Assembly: GCA_945882755.1 (NCBI GenBank)
Contig: CAMCWS010000017.1
Coordinates: 1-27,121, forward strand
DNA: 27,121 bases
From: Bordetella parapertussis
Lineage (GTDB): Bacteria; Pseudomonadota; Gammaproteobacteria; Burkholderiales; Burkholderiaceae_C
Reading direction: 5' to 3'
In this document: positions 13,162 through 21,481 of the stretch, piece after piece
How the letters are laid out: each line of letters starts with the position of its first letter
Numbering within the stretch: position 1 is the first letter of the stretch
Made by a program: the position numbers and the translations under genes
The notes under the pieces: model-generated
Told to the model about the DNA's origin: nothing
Seen by the model: only the letters and a program-made list of their open reading frames with translations
The model's database searches: none

Positions 13162-13932
13162 TACCCACTTTTTTCACCTTCAGGTTTTTCACTCTGCGCC
13201 CTCAGGGCGCAGATCTGCCTCGTCGCTTTAGGCTTCATGGCCTGCTTGCCTTTGGCGCAAGCCGACATGATCATTGAGACTACCCGGGTTATTTACCCCG
13301 AGTCCAAGCGAGAAGTCTCGTTCAAAGTGAGCAATGTCTCCAAAGAACGGCCAGCCTTTGTGCAAATGTGGCTCGATGACGGCAACGCTGCCGCCGCCCC
13401 TGAAGACGCCATCACGCCTTTTAATTTGACGCCCCCTGTGGCCAAGCTCAAAGCCGACAGCAACCAAGTGGTGCGTTTGGTGTTCACTGGAGAGCCATTA
13501 CCAGCCGACCGCGAGAGCGTGTTTTGGTTCAATATGTTGGAGCTGCCGCAAAAATCGACTGCGGAAAACAAACTCAGCTTTGCAGTGCGCACCCGCATCA
13601 AGGTGTTTTACCGTCCCAAGGCACTCAAAGGCGACCCCACGGAATACATGGACAAGGTCAGCTGGAATGTGCGTCAAAAAGACGGCAACTGGGTGGCTGA
13701 AGGCACCAACCCCTCGCCTTTCAATATGTCGTTCTTCAGCTTGAACTTCGGTGAAAAAGGCAAATTTGACCTGAGCGTCGATGGCGGCATGATTCCCCCC
13801 AAAGGCTCGGCCAGCTTTGTGATTGGTGCAGTTGACAAAGTACCTCCCTCGTTCTCCGCCATCAAGGTCGATTTCATCAACGACTACGGCGGTGTGAATG
13901 CCAAAGAATTCCCCATCGCCGTGCGTAACTAA
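13156..13932 (+). CDS. Periplasmic fimbrial chaperone (PapD/FimC family)
   Basis: Two-domain immunoglobulin-like chaperone (258 aa) that donates its G1 strand to pilin subunits and delivers them to the usher. A signal sequence (about 1-36, ending LPLAQA) has a rather long N-region. The first strand carries the signature ETTRVIYPESKREVSFKVSN with the subunit-anchoring arginine R44. The second anchoring residue is K149 in RTRIKVFYRP. The FWFNMLELP motif is at about 123-131 and the short F1-G1 region (NQVVRLVFTGEPLPADRES) fits the FGS class. The second domain spans about 155-258. The usher starts 12 nt downstream. Two adjacent ATG codons (13156, 13159) are both inside a hairpin, and no alternative start between them and the hydrophobic core exists. 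Confidence 0.95.
   Translation: MMYPLFSPSGFSLCALRAQICLVALGFMACLPLAQADMIIETTRVIYPESKREVSFKVSNVSKERPAFVQMWLDDGNAAAAPEDAITPFNLTPPVAKLKADSNQVVRLVFTGEPLPADRESVFWFNMLELPQKSTAENKLSFAVRTRIKVFYRPKALKGDPTEYMDKVSWNVRQKDGNWVAEGTNPSPFNMSFFSLNFGEKGKFDLSVDGGMIPPKGSASFVIGAVDKVPPSFSAIKVDFINDYGGVNAKEFPIAVRN
13193..13213 (+). other. Second hairpin in the chaperone signal-peptide codons
   Basis: Arms TCTGCGCCC (13193-13201) and GGGCGCAGA (13205-13213) with a 3-nt loop give a perfect, GC-rich 9-bp stem about 36 nt into the coding sequence. Together with the hairpin over the start codon it makes the 5' end of this gene exceptionally structured. Confidence 0.6.
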
Positions 13933-13944
13933 ACCTGCTTACCC

Positions 13945-16887
13945 ATGCGCCTACGCCCCACGCTTATCTTCACGCCTTACCTGTCCGCTGTTGGCGCAGG
14001 CATGGTGACGTTGGCCATGGGTATGCAAGCAACGCAAGCGGTAGCGGCCGACACATCAGCGTCCACTTTCGATGACGAAATTCAGCTCAGCGTACTCACC
14101 CGTTTAGAAGTTCGCACCATTCAGATCGACCCCAATCTGCCTTTACGAGTGCAACTCGAAGGCGAAGCGTTTGCCGGACAAGTGGTGCAGGTCGAGCAAA
14201 GAGGCATGGTCATCCACGAGCAACAACTGCGCGAAGGTGCGTTTCGTATCACCACCACGCCACCTTTTCTGGACAAAGGCTCGCCCTTGACGGTGCGGCT
14301 ACAGTCTCCTCGTCAGGCCGAAGAAAACACGGTGTTGGCACTGGAACCCAACCAGCGCCGCGAGCTGTATGCCAAACGTCCCGAACTGCTGGCCTTGGCC
14401 CCCAAAGCCAGACCTGTTCCCCTTAAAGACAAACTGCCGTTGTCCAAATTAGAAGAAGACGTCGAATTCGATGTGGATTTTTTACGCGGCAAGGCGTTTC
14501 GCAACTTAAGCCCTGCTGAGGTGAAAAAGCTGGGTTCAGTGCGGCCTGGCAATGTGGACACGGATGTTTACCGAAACGGTAATTTGGTGACCAAAGGCAT
14601 TGTGCGCTTTGCCTCCAAGACCAAGGACGATAACGCCAGTGCTTGTATTTCTCCCGCCTTGTTTCAACAGCTCGGTGTTAAACCCAACTTCATCAGCCCC
14701 AAAGGCTTGGCGTTGATCAAAACATCTTCAACGCCCAACGACTGCTTGTTCATGGACGAATGGGTGGCAGGTGCCACCAGCGAATTTGACAGCAGCGATT
14801 TACGCCTTGACATCACCATTGCCCAAGCTTTTTTAACCCGCCAAATTCGCCAAAGCGTACCGCCCGAGATGCTGACCCGTGGCGAAAACGCAGGCTTTGT
14901 GAACTACAACCTAAACAACTACAGCGCTCAAGGCTTTAGCTCTAACTTTTTAGGCCTTAACTCTGGCTTCAACCTCTCGGGGTGGCAACTGCGCCACACC
15001 AGCTACCTGTCACAAAACCGCACCAGTACCCTCAACACCAGCCAGTACGTGGCCGGTGAAACCGTGGTCAAACGGCCACTGATAGACATGAAGGCCAACT
15101 TGGCCTTGGGCGACACCAGCACCAACAGCCCCATCATTGGCTCCACCCCCATACGCGGTGTGCGACTGTCCTCAGAAGAAGGCTTGATGCCTGACGAAGA
15201 ACGCGCCTACCGCCCAGTCATCAAGGGTGTGGCACGTACCAATGCGCGGGTACGTGTTTCACAAAACAACACCGTGTTTTTCGAGCAAACCGTGCCACCT
15301 GGCCCGTTTGAATTCGATGACATCAACCCCGTTTCATCGGTGGGCAATTTGCAAGTGGTCATTGCCGAAGCAGACGGTTCCCAGCAAACCTTTACCGTCC
15401 CCTACAGCCCAAGCGTTGGCAGGCTCAACCCTGGTTCTTTGCGCTACAGCATTGCCACCGGCCTGTACCGTAATTTCACAAGCACCCAAAACACCACGGT
15501 GGTGCAAGGTTATTTACGCTATGGCTTCAACGACTTCACCACCCCAGGCATGGAAGTGCTGTTCGGACCCAAATACCAAAACGTTGGGCTGCAAGCCAGC
15601 TTCAACTCTCGCTTGGGTGGTTTGAGTTTCAACACCTTGTTTTCACATTTCGACGCCTCCACCGGTACGCGCAGAGGCTATGCCCACAACGCCACCTACA
15701 ACGCCCCGACCATGGGTCGCTTTTCAGCCTATGCAGGCGGTGGACGTCAGTCTTTGAAATACACGACACCCAGCACAGCCTTGTCAGATGGCAGCAATGC
15801 TTTGTTTACCAACGACAGTTACAAATACAGCACCTATGCAGGCTTTGGCTTAGGCCTAGACAGCTGGGGCGGCTTGAGCCTAGGCGCCACCCAACAAAGC
15901 AGCTGGACAGGGGTGGGCAGTCGGCAAATTCGCTTGGGCTACAGCGTGAACATTCGCCAAATGTTCCTTGGCCTGAACCTAGACCGCACGAATTATTTCG
16001 ATAATCGCACCCCACTGGAGAGCTTGAGCGTCTCCGCATCCATTCCCTTGGACTTTGGCTCGGTGCTGGGCAGTGCCCGTGCGGGTTACAGCAAATTTGG
16101 CGACGCTGAGCCTACGCAAACTTTGTCTTACTCGGGTAATTCGCAGGAAAACAATTTCAGCTACAACCTCAGCCAATCACAAACCGGCAGTTTCGGCACT
16201 TCCAGCGGATCAGCCAACTGGCAACACCGTTATGGCAGCTTGGGGGCTTCGCTGTCTTCATCCACTGGCGGCGGCCAACAAACCGGTTTAAGCGCCAATG
16301 GCGGCGTGGTTTTGCACAGTGGCGGCGTCATCTTGGCTCCTAGTGTGGGCGACACCTTTGCGATTGTCGAGTTACCCAAAGGCGAAGGTGCAGGCCTGTT
16401 GGGCAGCCAGTCCCGCATCAACAGCAGCGGTTTTGGTGTTGTGCCTAACCTCTCTCCCTACTACCTGAACGATGTGCAAGTCAGCTTGGAAGGCGCACCT
16501 GCAGAGCTTGAAGTGGACAACGCCAGTCAAAAAGTGGCGCCTGTTGAGGGCTCTATCGTGCGTTTGAAATTCAACGCCACCTCGGGGCGACCTTTGCTGA
16601 TCGTGTTGCAAGCCAGCAATGGCGTACGCATTCCCATCGGCGCCACCGTCACCGACAGCCTAGGCAACGAGGTGGGCACAGTCGGTCAAGGCAGCCGCGC
16701 TTTGGTGCGGGTGCAAGCACCCAAAGACCGTTTGAAAGTGGTGTGGGGCGACAAACTGGACGAAACCTGCATCGTCGAATACGCCCTTGAAGCCAAACAA
16801 ACCGCCAATGCCACAGGCTTTACCAACTTGAAGCTGAAATGCGATGTAGGTGGTTTGGGCGAAAAAATTGTGACATCTGAAAAATAG
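13945..16887 (+). CDS. Outer-membrane fimbrial usher with N-terminal extension
   Basis: PapC/FimD-family outer-membrane pore (980 aa) that recruits chaperone-subunit complexes and assembles the pilus. A signal sequence (to about 35) is followed by an atypical segment 36-170. The usual usher N-terminal domain begins only at about 172 (VEFDVDFLRGKAFRNL, then DVYRNGNLVTKG; C234 and C267). The barrel starts near 300 and is interrupted by the plug domain at about 428-487 (RVRVSQNNTVFFEQTVPPGP and FEFDDINPVS). The barrel runs to about 820, and C-terminal beta-sandwich domains end with IPIGATVTDSLGNEVGTVG, VVWGDKLDETC and a final cysteine (C942, C966). Typical ushers are about 800-880 aa. The extension carries VQVEQRGMVIHEQQLREGAF, which resembles the plug segment, suggesting a duplicated plug/Ig-like module. 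Confidence 0.95.
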   Translation: MRLRPTLIFTPYLSAVGAGMVTLAMGMQATQAVAADTSASTFDDEIQLSVLTRLEVRTIQIDPNLPLRVQLEGEAFAGQVVQVEQRGMVIHEQQLREGAFRITTTPPFLDKGSPLTVRLQSPRQAEENTVLALEPNQRRELYAKRPELLALAPKARPVPLKDKLPLSKLEEDVEFDVDFLRGKAFRNLSPAEVKKLGSVRPGNVDTDVYRNGNLVTKGIVRFASKTKDDNASACISPALFQQLGVKPNFISPKGLALIKTSSTPNDCLFMDEWVAGATSEFDSSDLRLDITIAQAFLTRQIRQSVPPEMLTRGENAGFVNYNLNNYSAQGFSSNFLGLNSGFNLSGWQLRHTSYLSQNRTSTLNTSQYVAGETVVKRPLIDMKANLALGDTSTNSPIIGSTPIRGVRLSSEEGLMPDEERAYRPVIKGVARTNARVRVSQNNTVFFEQTVPPGPFEFDDINPVSSVGNLQVVIAEADGSQQTFTVPYSPSVGRLNPGSLRYSIATGLYRNFTSTQNTTVVQGYLRYGFNDFTTPGMEVLFGPKYQNVGLQASFNSRLGGLSFNTLFSHFDASTGTRRGYAHNATYNAPTMGRFSAYAGGGRQSLKYTTPSTALSDGSNALFTNDSYKYSTYAGFGLGLDSWGGLSLGATQQSSWTGVGSRQIRLGYSVNIRQMFLGLNLDRTNYFDNRTPLESLSVSASIPLDFGSVLGSARAGYSKFGDAEPTQTLSYSGNSQENNFSYNLSQSQTGSFGTSSGSANWQHRYGSLGASLSSSTGGGQQTGLSANGGVVLHSGGVILAPSVGDTFAIVELPKGEGAGLLGSQSRINSSGFGVVPNLSPYYLNDVQVSLEGAPAELEVDNASQKVAPVEGSIVRLKFNATSGRPLLIVLQASNGVRIPIGATVTDSLGNEVGTVGQGSRALVRVQAPKDRLKVVWGDKLDETCIVEYALEAKQTANATGFTNLKLKCDVGGLGEKIVTSEK

Positions 16888-16896
16888 GCAACAACC

Positions 16897-17664
16897 ATGA
16901 CCAAAAAAATCTTTTTAAGCACCTTATTCCTGATCCTGGGTTATAGCTCTATGGGGCAGGTGCAGGCCGGTGGGGATAGGCCGCCGGGCTTGACATATTG
17001 CGTTTTCGATACGAAATTTTTACCCGCCGATAAGGGAAACGCCAGCAAAGTCGAGGTCAATGACAAAGGTCATCTTGAGGTGACCACCTCTGATAAAAAC
17101 ACGTTGACAGACTTTACGATTTGGATGGTGACAGACGTTGAAATGCGTTCTGCCTACCGAGGTGGCGACTCCTGCTTTTTTTCGCCTATGGCCGCTGGGT
17201 CCAGTTACACAGTCGGTAATTTAAGCGTCACAACACTGAGTGAAACCCATTCGGGATGCGGCTTCTGGATTGGCAAGCCCGATGGGAACCACACCTACAA
17301 AGGCCATGCCGTTAATTTTTCAGTTCCAAACGCCTACGCCTATGAAATTTGGGGATGCAAGGGCACAGTGACATTAAAACTTCAAGTGTCTGTAAAAGAC
17401 CCTACGCAGTCCTTTAGGACTAGGACACAAAAAGGCCAATTGTTTGATCCTCGCTCTCCTCTTCTCAAAACCACTTCTGGTCAAGTCAGCAGAGACCTGA
17501 ACGGTGCTTACGAATCCAATATGACATTTCCGCTCTTTGTGAAAAGCCAAGATTGCTTCGTGCAGCTTCGCTCAAAGGTCAGCGCCAACACAGCAGCCCC
17601 TGTGCAGCAAACATTCAGTGCTTATTGGCGTCAGTGGTTTTCTCAACTTGCCGCCTTGGCTTAA
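16897..17664 (+). CDS. Unrecognised secreted five-cysteine protein of the fimbrial locus
   Basis: I do not recognise this 255-aa protein. It has a clear signal peptide (cleavage near QVQA24) and a mature chain with five cysteines (C35, C93, C121, C154, C220), several aromatic residues (IWMV, CGFWIGK, YEIWGCK) and predicted beta-rich alternation. It does not end in the aromatic-penultimate strand of pilins; instead the tail is SAYWRQWFSQLAALA. It starts 9 nt after the usher stop and ends 21 nt before the adhesin, so it is almost certainly co-transcribed with them. Position suggests a tip-associated, adhesin-partner or usher-accessory protein. Local base composition is more AT-rich than in the usher, as in the adhesin gene. 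Confidence 0.8.
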   Translation: MTKKIFLSTLFLILGYSSMGQVQAGGDRPPGLTYCVFDTKFLPADKGNASKVEVNDKGHLEVTTSDKNTLTDFTIWMVTDVEMRSAYRGGDSCFFSPMAAGSSYTVGNLSVTTLSETHSGCGFWIGKPDGNHTYKGHAVNFSVPNAYAYEIWGCKGTVTLKLQVSVKDPTQSFRTRTQKGQLFDPRSPLLKTTSGQVSRDLNGAYESNMTFPLFVKSQDCFVQLRSKVSANTAAPVQQTFSAYWRQWFSQLAALA

Positions 17665-17685
17665 CTCGTAAAGGCGCATTTAATA

Positions 17686-18678
17686 ATGAACAAAATTTGG
17701 CATAAATTCTTTTTGTTAGCAGTATTGAGCTTCATGCCAATGTTGAGCCAAGCGTTTTGCACCACCACCTCGTCATTTGGAACCGGCACATTTACGCAAC
17801 AAGCTTACCCGGGCGGCGTGAGGCTGGTTCTCACAACTTCAGCCGTGTTAACTGGAACAATGAACTGTTTCATCTCGCCTACCGCTTTGACGCCAGCTGG
17901 GGGAATCAGTGGAGAACCCACAGTGGTCAAAAAAAATGGCGTGACCGTTGATTTCTCAAAGGTCAAAGTTTCTGTTGTTTCAAGCATCATCAGCAACTGT
18001 ACTATTCAAGATCAAGGCTCGTCTAAGATCATCCTCGTCAGCCAAGGTGGTAGTGGCTGCGCAGGGCAGACAGTTAATTTGCGCATTGAATACCTGCTAG
18101 AAGGCACCAGCACAACCTCAGCAGATGTTGATTTTTTTATACCCAAAATATCCTCTGTTGCTGATCGTGACCAACCCACAACCACTTCCACGGCCACTTT
18201 CGCGGTAGTAAAGGTTCCAAAGTCAACCAATCCCACTTGCAATTTCTTGATAGACCCGCCGAACATCACACTTGAACCGATAAGACTTTCGGATATCACA
18301 AATTTGAACGCTGGAACAGCCATAGAGGCCGCGCAAAAAAAAGTCAACCTCACTGTCAACTGTGCAGTAGGTGCTTTGTCTGCCGATGCTACCTTTGTAC
18401 CGCAATTTTCACCAACGAAAAGCGCAATTTTGACGGGCAGCAGCCATGTTGCTTTGAATGATGGAACTGACAATGGCGTTGGATTTAAATTGCTTGACCC
18501 ATCAAACGCTGTCATTGAATTTAAAAAGCCCCTCTCTTCCCAACAGAACAAGTTTATTTTTACACCGACTCTTGGAACTGTGACTAAGGCTTACACCATC
18601 AAATATGCCAAAACATCGAACGCAGTGAAGGCGGGGCCAGTCACTTCTTCGATCACGATCACCTTTTCCATACTTTAG
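17686..18678 (+). CDS. Probable two-domain fimbrial tip adhesin
   Basis: Secreted protein of 330 aa, last gene of the locus. The signal peptide ends near SQAF24. An N-terminal domain (about 25-170; C25, C61, C105, C125) is followed by a Thr/Ser-rich link (TTTSTATFAVV) and a C-terminal pilin-like domain (about 180-330) with the pilin cysteine pair C185 and C226, where LTVNCAVGAL follows the loop, and a final strand SSITITFSIL. This binding-domain plus pilin-domain layout and the terminal position match FimH/PapG-type adhesins. The receptor cannot be predicted. Six cysteines could form three disulphides. A palindromic repeat lies 42 nt after the stop and may act in transcript termination. Confidence 0.75.
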   Translation: MNKIWHKFFLLAVLSFMPMLSQAFCTTTSSFGTGTFTQQAYPGGVRLVLTTSAVLTGTMNCFISPTALTPAGGISGEPTVVKKNGVTVDFSKVKVSVVSSIISNCTIQDQGSSKIILVSQGGSGCAGQTVNLRIEYLLEGTSTTSADVDFFIPKISSVADRDQPTTTSTATFAVVKVPKSTNPTCNFLIDPPNITLEPIRLSDITNLNAGTAIEAAQKKVNLTVNCAVGALSADATFVPQFSPTKSAILTGSSHVALNDGTDNGVGFKLLDPSNAVIEFKKPLSSQQNKFIFTPTLGTVTKAYTIKYAKTSNAVKAGPVTSSITITFSIL

Positions 18679-18720
18679 TTGTCTGCCGTTTTGTAGCGTG
18701 AATTTAATGATTGAGAGATA

Positions 18721-18753
18721 GATCGCTTCGTCGCTACGCTCCTCGCGATGACG
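18721..18753. repeat. Palindromic repeat of the ATCGC/GCGAT variant
   Basis: Reads GATCGCTTCGTCGCTACG then CTCCTCGCGATGACG. Both arms carry C-G in place of the usual T-A pair, a compensatory change. It lies 42 nt after the adhesin stop and its end is the start of the 27-bp tandem array. Confidence 0.9.
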
Positions 18754-18854
18754 CAAGTCTCAACACTTCCTCCGATGACGCAAGTCTCAACACTCCCTCC
18801 GATGACGCAAGTCTCAACACTCCCTCCGATGCCGCAAGCAGTAACATTTCTCCC
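18747..18854 (+). repeat. Tandem 27-bp repeat (four units, last degenerate)
   Basis: Units begin at 18747, 18774, 18801 and 18828, each starting GATG(A/C)CGCAAG and ending CTCC or TCCC; units 2 and 3 are identical and unit 4 is diverged. The repeat appears to have grown out of the 3' end of the palindromic repeat (GATGACG). Read as protein it would give a 9-residue repeat DDASLNTPS, but that frame runs antisense-like across the ilvD start in another frame and lacks gene features, so it is treated as non-coding. No spacer-like diversity, hence not CRISPR. Confidence 0.85.
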
Positions 18855-18913
18855 GATGATGGCCTTGGGACACGGCTAAACTACCCGTTTTCACCCGTGC
18901 AAAGCGAGCTCCC

Positions 18914-20608
18914 ATGGCCACCTCTCCCATCAAAATCAACCGCCGCTCGGCCAACATCACCGAAGGCAAATCCCGCGCACCCAACCGCTCTATGTATTAC
19001 GCCATGGGTTACCAAGAGGGCGACTTTGTCAAACCCATGGTGGGCGTGGCCAACGGTCACTCCACCATCACGCCTTGCAACAGCGGTTTGCAAAAACTGG
19101 CGGACGCTGCGGTGGCGGGCATTGAAGAAGCGGGTGGCAACGCGCAGATTTTTGGCACTCCCACCATCTCGGACGGCATGAGCATGGGTACCGAGGGCAT
19201 GAAGTACTCGCTGGTCAGCCGCGAAGTCATTTCCGACTGCATTGAAACCTGCGTAGGCGGCCAGTGGATGGACGGCGTGGTGGTGGTGGGCGGTTGCGAC
19301 AAAAACATGCCTGGCGGCATGATGGGCATGTTGCGTGCCAACGTACCAGCCATCTATGTGTACGGCGGCACCATACTGCCCGGTAGCTATAAGGGCAAAG
19401 ACCTGAACATCGTGAGCGTGTTTGAAGCGGTAGGCGAAAACTCTGCTGGCAAGCTGTCTGACGCTGACCTGCGCGAAATCGAAATGCGTGCCATCCCCGG
19501 CACCGGCTCTTGCGGCGGCATGTACACCGCCAACACCATGTCTTCTTCGTTCGAGGCGCTGGGCATGGCCCTGCCATACTCCTCCACCATGGCCAACCCG
19601 CACGACGAAACGCAAAACTCGGCGAAAGAAGCCGCCAAGGTGCTGATCGAGGCCATCAAAAAAGACCTGAAGCCCCGCGACATCGTCACCAAAAAAGCGA
19701 TTGAAAACGCGGTGGCAGTCATCATGGCCACGGGTGGTTCCACCAATGCGGTGCTGCACTTTTTGGCCATCGCCCATACCGCTGAAGTGGATTGGACGAT
19801 TGACGACTTTGAGCGTATGCGCAAAAAAATCCCCGTCATTTGCGACTTGAAGCCCAGCGGCAAGTACCTGGCTGTCGACCTGCACAAAGCTGGTGGCATT
19901 CCCCAAGTGATGAAGGTGTTGCTCAAGGCTGGTTTGTTGCATGGTGACTGCATGACCATCACCGGCAAAACCGTGGCAGAAAACTTGGCCGATGTGCCTG
20001 ACGCCCCCCGCGTCGACCAAGACGTGATTCGCCCCATCGACAAGCCCATGTATGCCGAAGGCCACTTGGCGATTTTGAAAGGCAACCTCTCGCCCGAGGG
20101 CTGTGTGGCCAAAATCACCGGTTTGAAAAACCCTGTCATCACTGGCCCCGCCCGTGTGTTTGACGACGAGCAGTCTGCGCTGAAAGCGGTGCTGGACGGC
20201 AAGATCAAAGCAGGTGATGTGATGGTGCTGCGCTACTTGGGTCCCAAAGGCGGCCCTGGCATGCCCGAAATGTTGGCACCCACCAGCGCCCTGATTGGCG
20301 CAGGTTTGGGCGAAAGCGTGGGCCTGATCACCGACGGTCGTTTCTCGGGCGGCACTTGGGGCATGGTGGTTGGCCACGTGGCGCCCGAGGCGGCGGCTGG
20401 CGGCAATATCGCCCTCATCCATGAAGGCGACAGCATCACCATCGATGCACACCAGTTGTTATTGCAATTGAATGTGGCGGACGACGAAATCGCCAAACGC
20501 CGCGCCGCATGGAAAGCCCCCGCGCTGCGCTACAACCGTGGTGTGCAAGCCAAGTTTGCCCACAACGCCAGCAGCGCCAGCAAAGGCGCGGTGCTTGATT
20601 TGTTCTAA
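18914..20608 (+). CDS. ilvD: Dihydroxy-acid dehydratase
   Basis: Iron-sulphur enzyme (564 aa) that dehydrates 2,3-dihydroxy-isovalerate and 2,3-dihydroxy-3-methylvalerate in valine, isoleucine and leucine synthesis. The three cluster cysteines expected of the [2Fe-2S] subgroup are visible: C55 in [11 protein letters not shown]128 in [14 protein letters not shown] and C200 in [15 protein letters not shown]. Downstream motifs [16 protein letters not shown] and [20 protein letters not shown] are standard. Full length. The ATG at 18914 has only a weak ribosome site (GCGAG). It is preceded by tandem repeats and followed after 11 nt by a cytochrome c gene. In related Burkholderiales ilvD and lgt are, as I recall, near neighbours; here the fimbrial locus lies between them. 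Confidence 0.97.
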   Translation: MATSPIKINRRSANITEGKSRAPNRSMYYAMGYQEGDFVKPMVGVANGHSTITPCNSGLQKLADAAVAGIEEAGGNAQIFGTPTISDGMSMGTEGMKYSLVSREVISDCIETCVGGQWMDGVVVVGGCDKNMPGGMMGMLRANVPAIYVYGGTILPGSYKGKDLNIVSVFEAVGENSAGKLSDADLREIEMRAIPGTGSCGGMYTANTMSSSFEALGMALPYSSTMANPHDETQNSAKEAAKVLIEAIKKDLKPRDIVTKKAIENAVAVIMATGGSTNAVLHFLAIAHTAEVDWTIDDFERMRKKIPVICDLKPSGKYLAVDLHKAGGIPQVMKVLLKAGLLHGDCMTITGKTVAENLADVPDAPRVDQDVIRPIDKPMYAEGHLAILKGNLSPEGCVAKITGLKNPVITGPARVFDDEQSALKAVLDGKIKAGDVMVLRYLGPKGGPGMPEMLAPTSALIGAGLGESVGLITDGRFSGGTWGMVVGHVAPEAAAGGNIALIHEGDSITIDAHQLLLQLNVADDEIAKRRAAWKAPALRYNRGVQAKFAHNASSASKGAVLDLF

Positions 20609-20619
20609 AAGGAAAACCC

Positions 20620-20925
20620 ATGAAACGTGTGATGACAGCCACCCTGCTGGCCGCTTGCTTGGTGGCTCCCGCCATGGCCAGCAAAGAATTAGCACAAGCC
20701 AAAAATTGCTTGGGCTGCCATGCGGTGGAGAGCAAAGTGGTCGGCCCTTCTTTCAAAGAAGTGGCCGCCAAATACGCGGGTGACAAAGCGGCACCCACCG
20801 CCCTCGCCGCCAAAATCATCGCTGGTGGCGGTGGTGTGTGGGGTGCCATACCCATGCCTGCCAACCCGCAGGTGAAAGAGGCCGAAGCTAAAAAAATCGC
20901 AGCCTGGATTTTGGGCTTGAAGTAA
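20620..20925 (+). CDS. Small periplasmic class I cytochrome c (c5/c551-like)
   Basis: Single-haem electron carrier of 101 aa. A signal peptide ends at AMA20. The haem motif is CLGCH (C30, C33, H34) and is followed by VVGPSFKEVAAKYAG, a standard c551/c5 motif. The likely sixth ligand is M79 in GVWGAIPMPAN, and a C-terminal helix KKIAAWILGLK closes the fold. An AAAAGGAAAA ribosome site precedes the ATG at 20620. It lies 11 nt after ilvD and is probably co-transcribed with it, although no functional link is obvious. The redox partner cannot be inferred. Confidence 0.93.
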   Translation: MKRVMTATLLAACLVAPAMASKELAQAKNCLGCHAVESKVVGPSFKEVAAKYAGDKAAPTALAAKIIAGGGGVWGAIPMPANPQVKEAEAKKIAAWILGLK

Positions 20926-21052
20926 CTCGCTTAGTCATTGCGAGGGGCAAAGCCCCGAAGCAACCTCACGTCATTGCTAGCTGAGTCATTGCGAGCGGCC
21001 TTTAGCCGCGAGGAGCTAAGCGACGTGGCGGGAAGCAATCTATAGGCGCATG

Positions 21053-21108
21053 CCGCAGGCTCGGCCTCGCCTCCATGCTTACACAACATCGGCTACGGCC
21101 GACCTGCG
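21053..21108 (-). repeat. Long interspersed repeat, copy 2 (inverted)
   Basis: Reverse complement of the 8142-8199 and 21352-21408 element with a few substitutions: begins CCGCAGGCTCGGCCTCG and ends CTACGGCCGACCTGCG. With copy 3 it forms an inverted pair spaced by about 243 bp, so the segment between could invert by recombination. Confidence 0.9.
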
Positions 21109-21351
21109 ACACACGCCTTCCCAGATGCATCCCTTCATCCCAAAGCTTTGTTTTGCGAAAGCTTTGTCATTGCGAGGAGCCGTCATTGCTCGCTCCGTCA
21201 TTGCGAGCGAAGCGAAGCAACGAAGCAATCCCCTACACGTCGTTACCAGCCAGATTGCTTCAGCCCTGCGGGCTTCGCAATGACGGGCATCGACGTCTCA
21301 CGCCATAGCGCTAGTTCGTACGCAAAAAGATTCACGGCAAAGGCTTGCGCT

Positions 21352-21408
21352 GCAGGTCGGCCGTAGCCGACGTTGTGTAAGCATGGAGGCGAGGCCGAGC
21401 CTGCGGCG
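21352..21408 (+). repeat. Long interspersed repeat, copy 3
   Basis: Begins GCAGGTCGGCCGTAGCC and ends GAGGCCGAGCCTGCGGCG. It contains an inner perfect hairpin GTCGGC-4 nt-GCCGAC and near-complementary ends, and matches copies at 8142-8199 and 21053-21108. Confidence 0.9.
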
Positions 21409-21481
21409 AAAGCCTTGAGGGGGATTGCTTCAGCCCTGCGGGCTTCGCAATGACGGCTACTCGCAATGACGGGGCGAGCAA

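Larger units (their letters stand above)
20934..21455. repeat. Field of palindromic repeats between cytochrome c and amide hydrolase genes
   Basis: The 556-nt gap 20926-21481 contains no gene. It holds copies at 20934-20964, 20985-21040 (with an enlarged loop), partial copies near 21165-21175 and 21182-21196, a copy at 21196-21230 with an extra GAAGCAAC step, and two copies with identical cores at 21253-21285 and 21423-21455 (GATTGCTTCAGCCCTGCGGG core). Two long repeats (21053-21108 inverted, 21352-21408 direct) lie inside. Short open frames translating to SEAKQRSN-like or SEATKQS-like peptides are repeat artefacts. Confidence 0.9.

Noticed and set aside
18747..18854. Possible CRISPR array
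   Set aside because: Units are contiguous 27-bp tandem copies without variable spacers and there are no cas genes.
18711..19181. 156-residue open frame with nine-residue repeats DDASLNTPS
   Set aside because: Made of a palindromic repeat plus the 27-bp tandem array, then overlaps ilvD in another frame; no signal, domain or ribosome site.
18881..20452. 523-residue open frame on the minus strand
   Set aside because: Complementary to ilvD, whose three cluster cysteines and motifs are certain; the antisense translation is a His/Val/Phe-rich shadow.
21050..21366. Three overlapping small open frames of 72-77 residues
   Set aside because: They lie entirely in the palindromic and long repeats; their SEAKQRSN- and SEATKQS-type peptides are translations of the repeat core.
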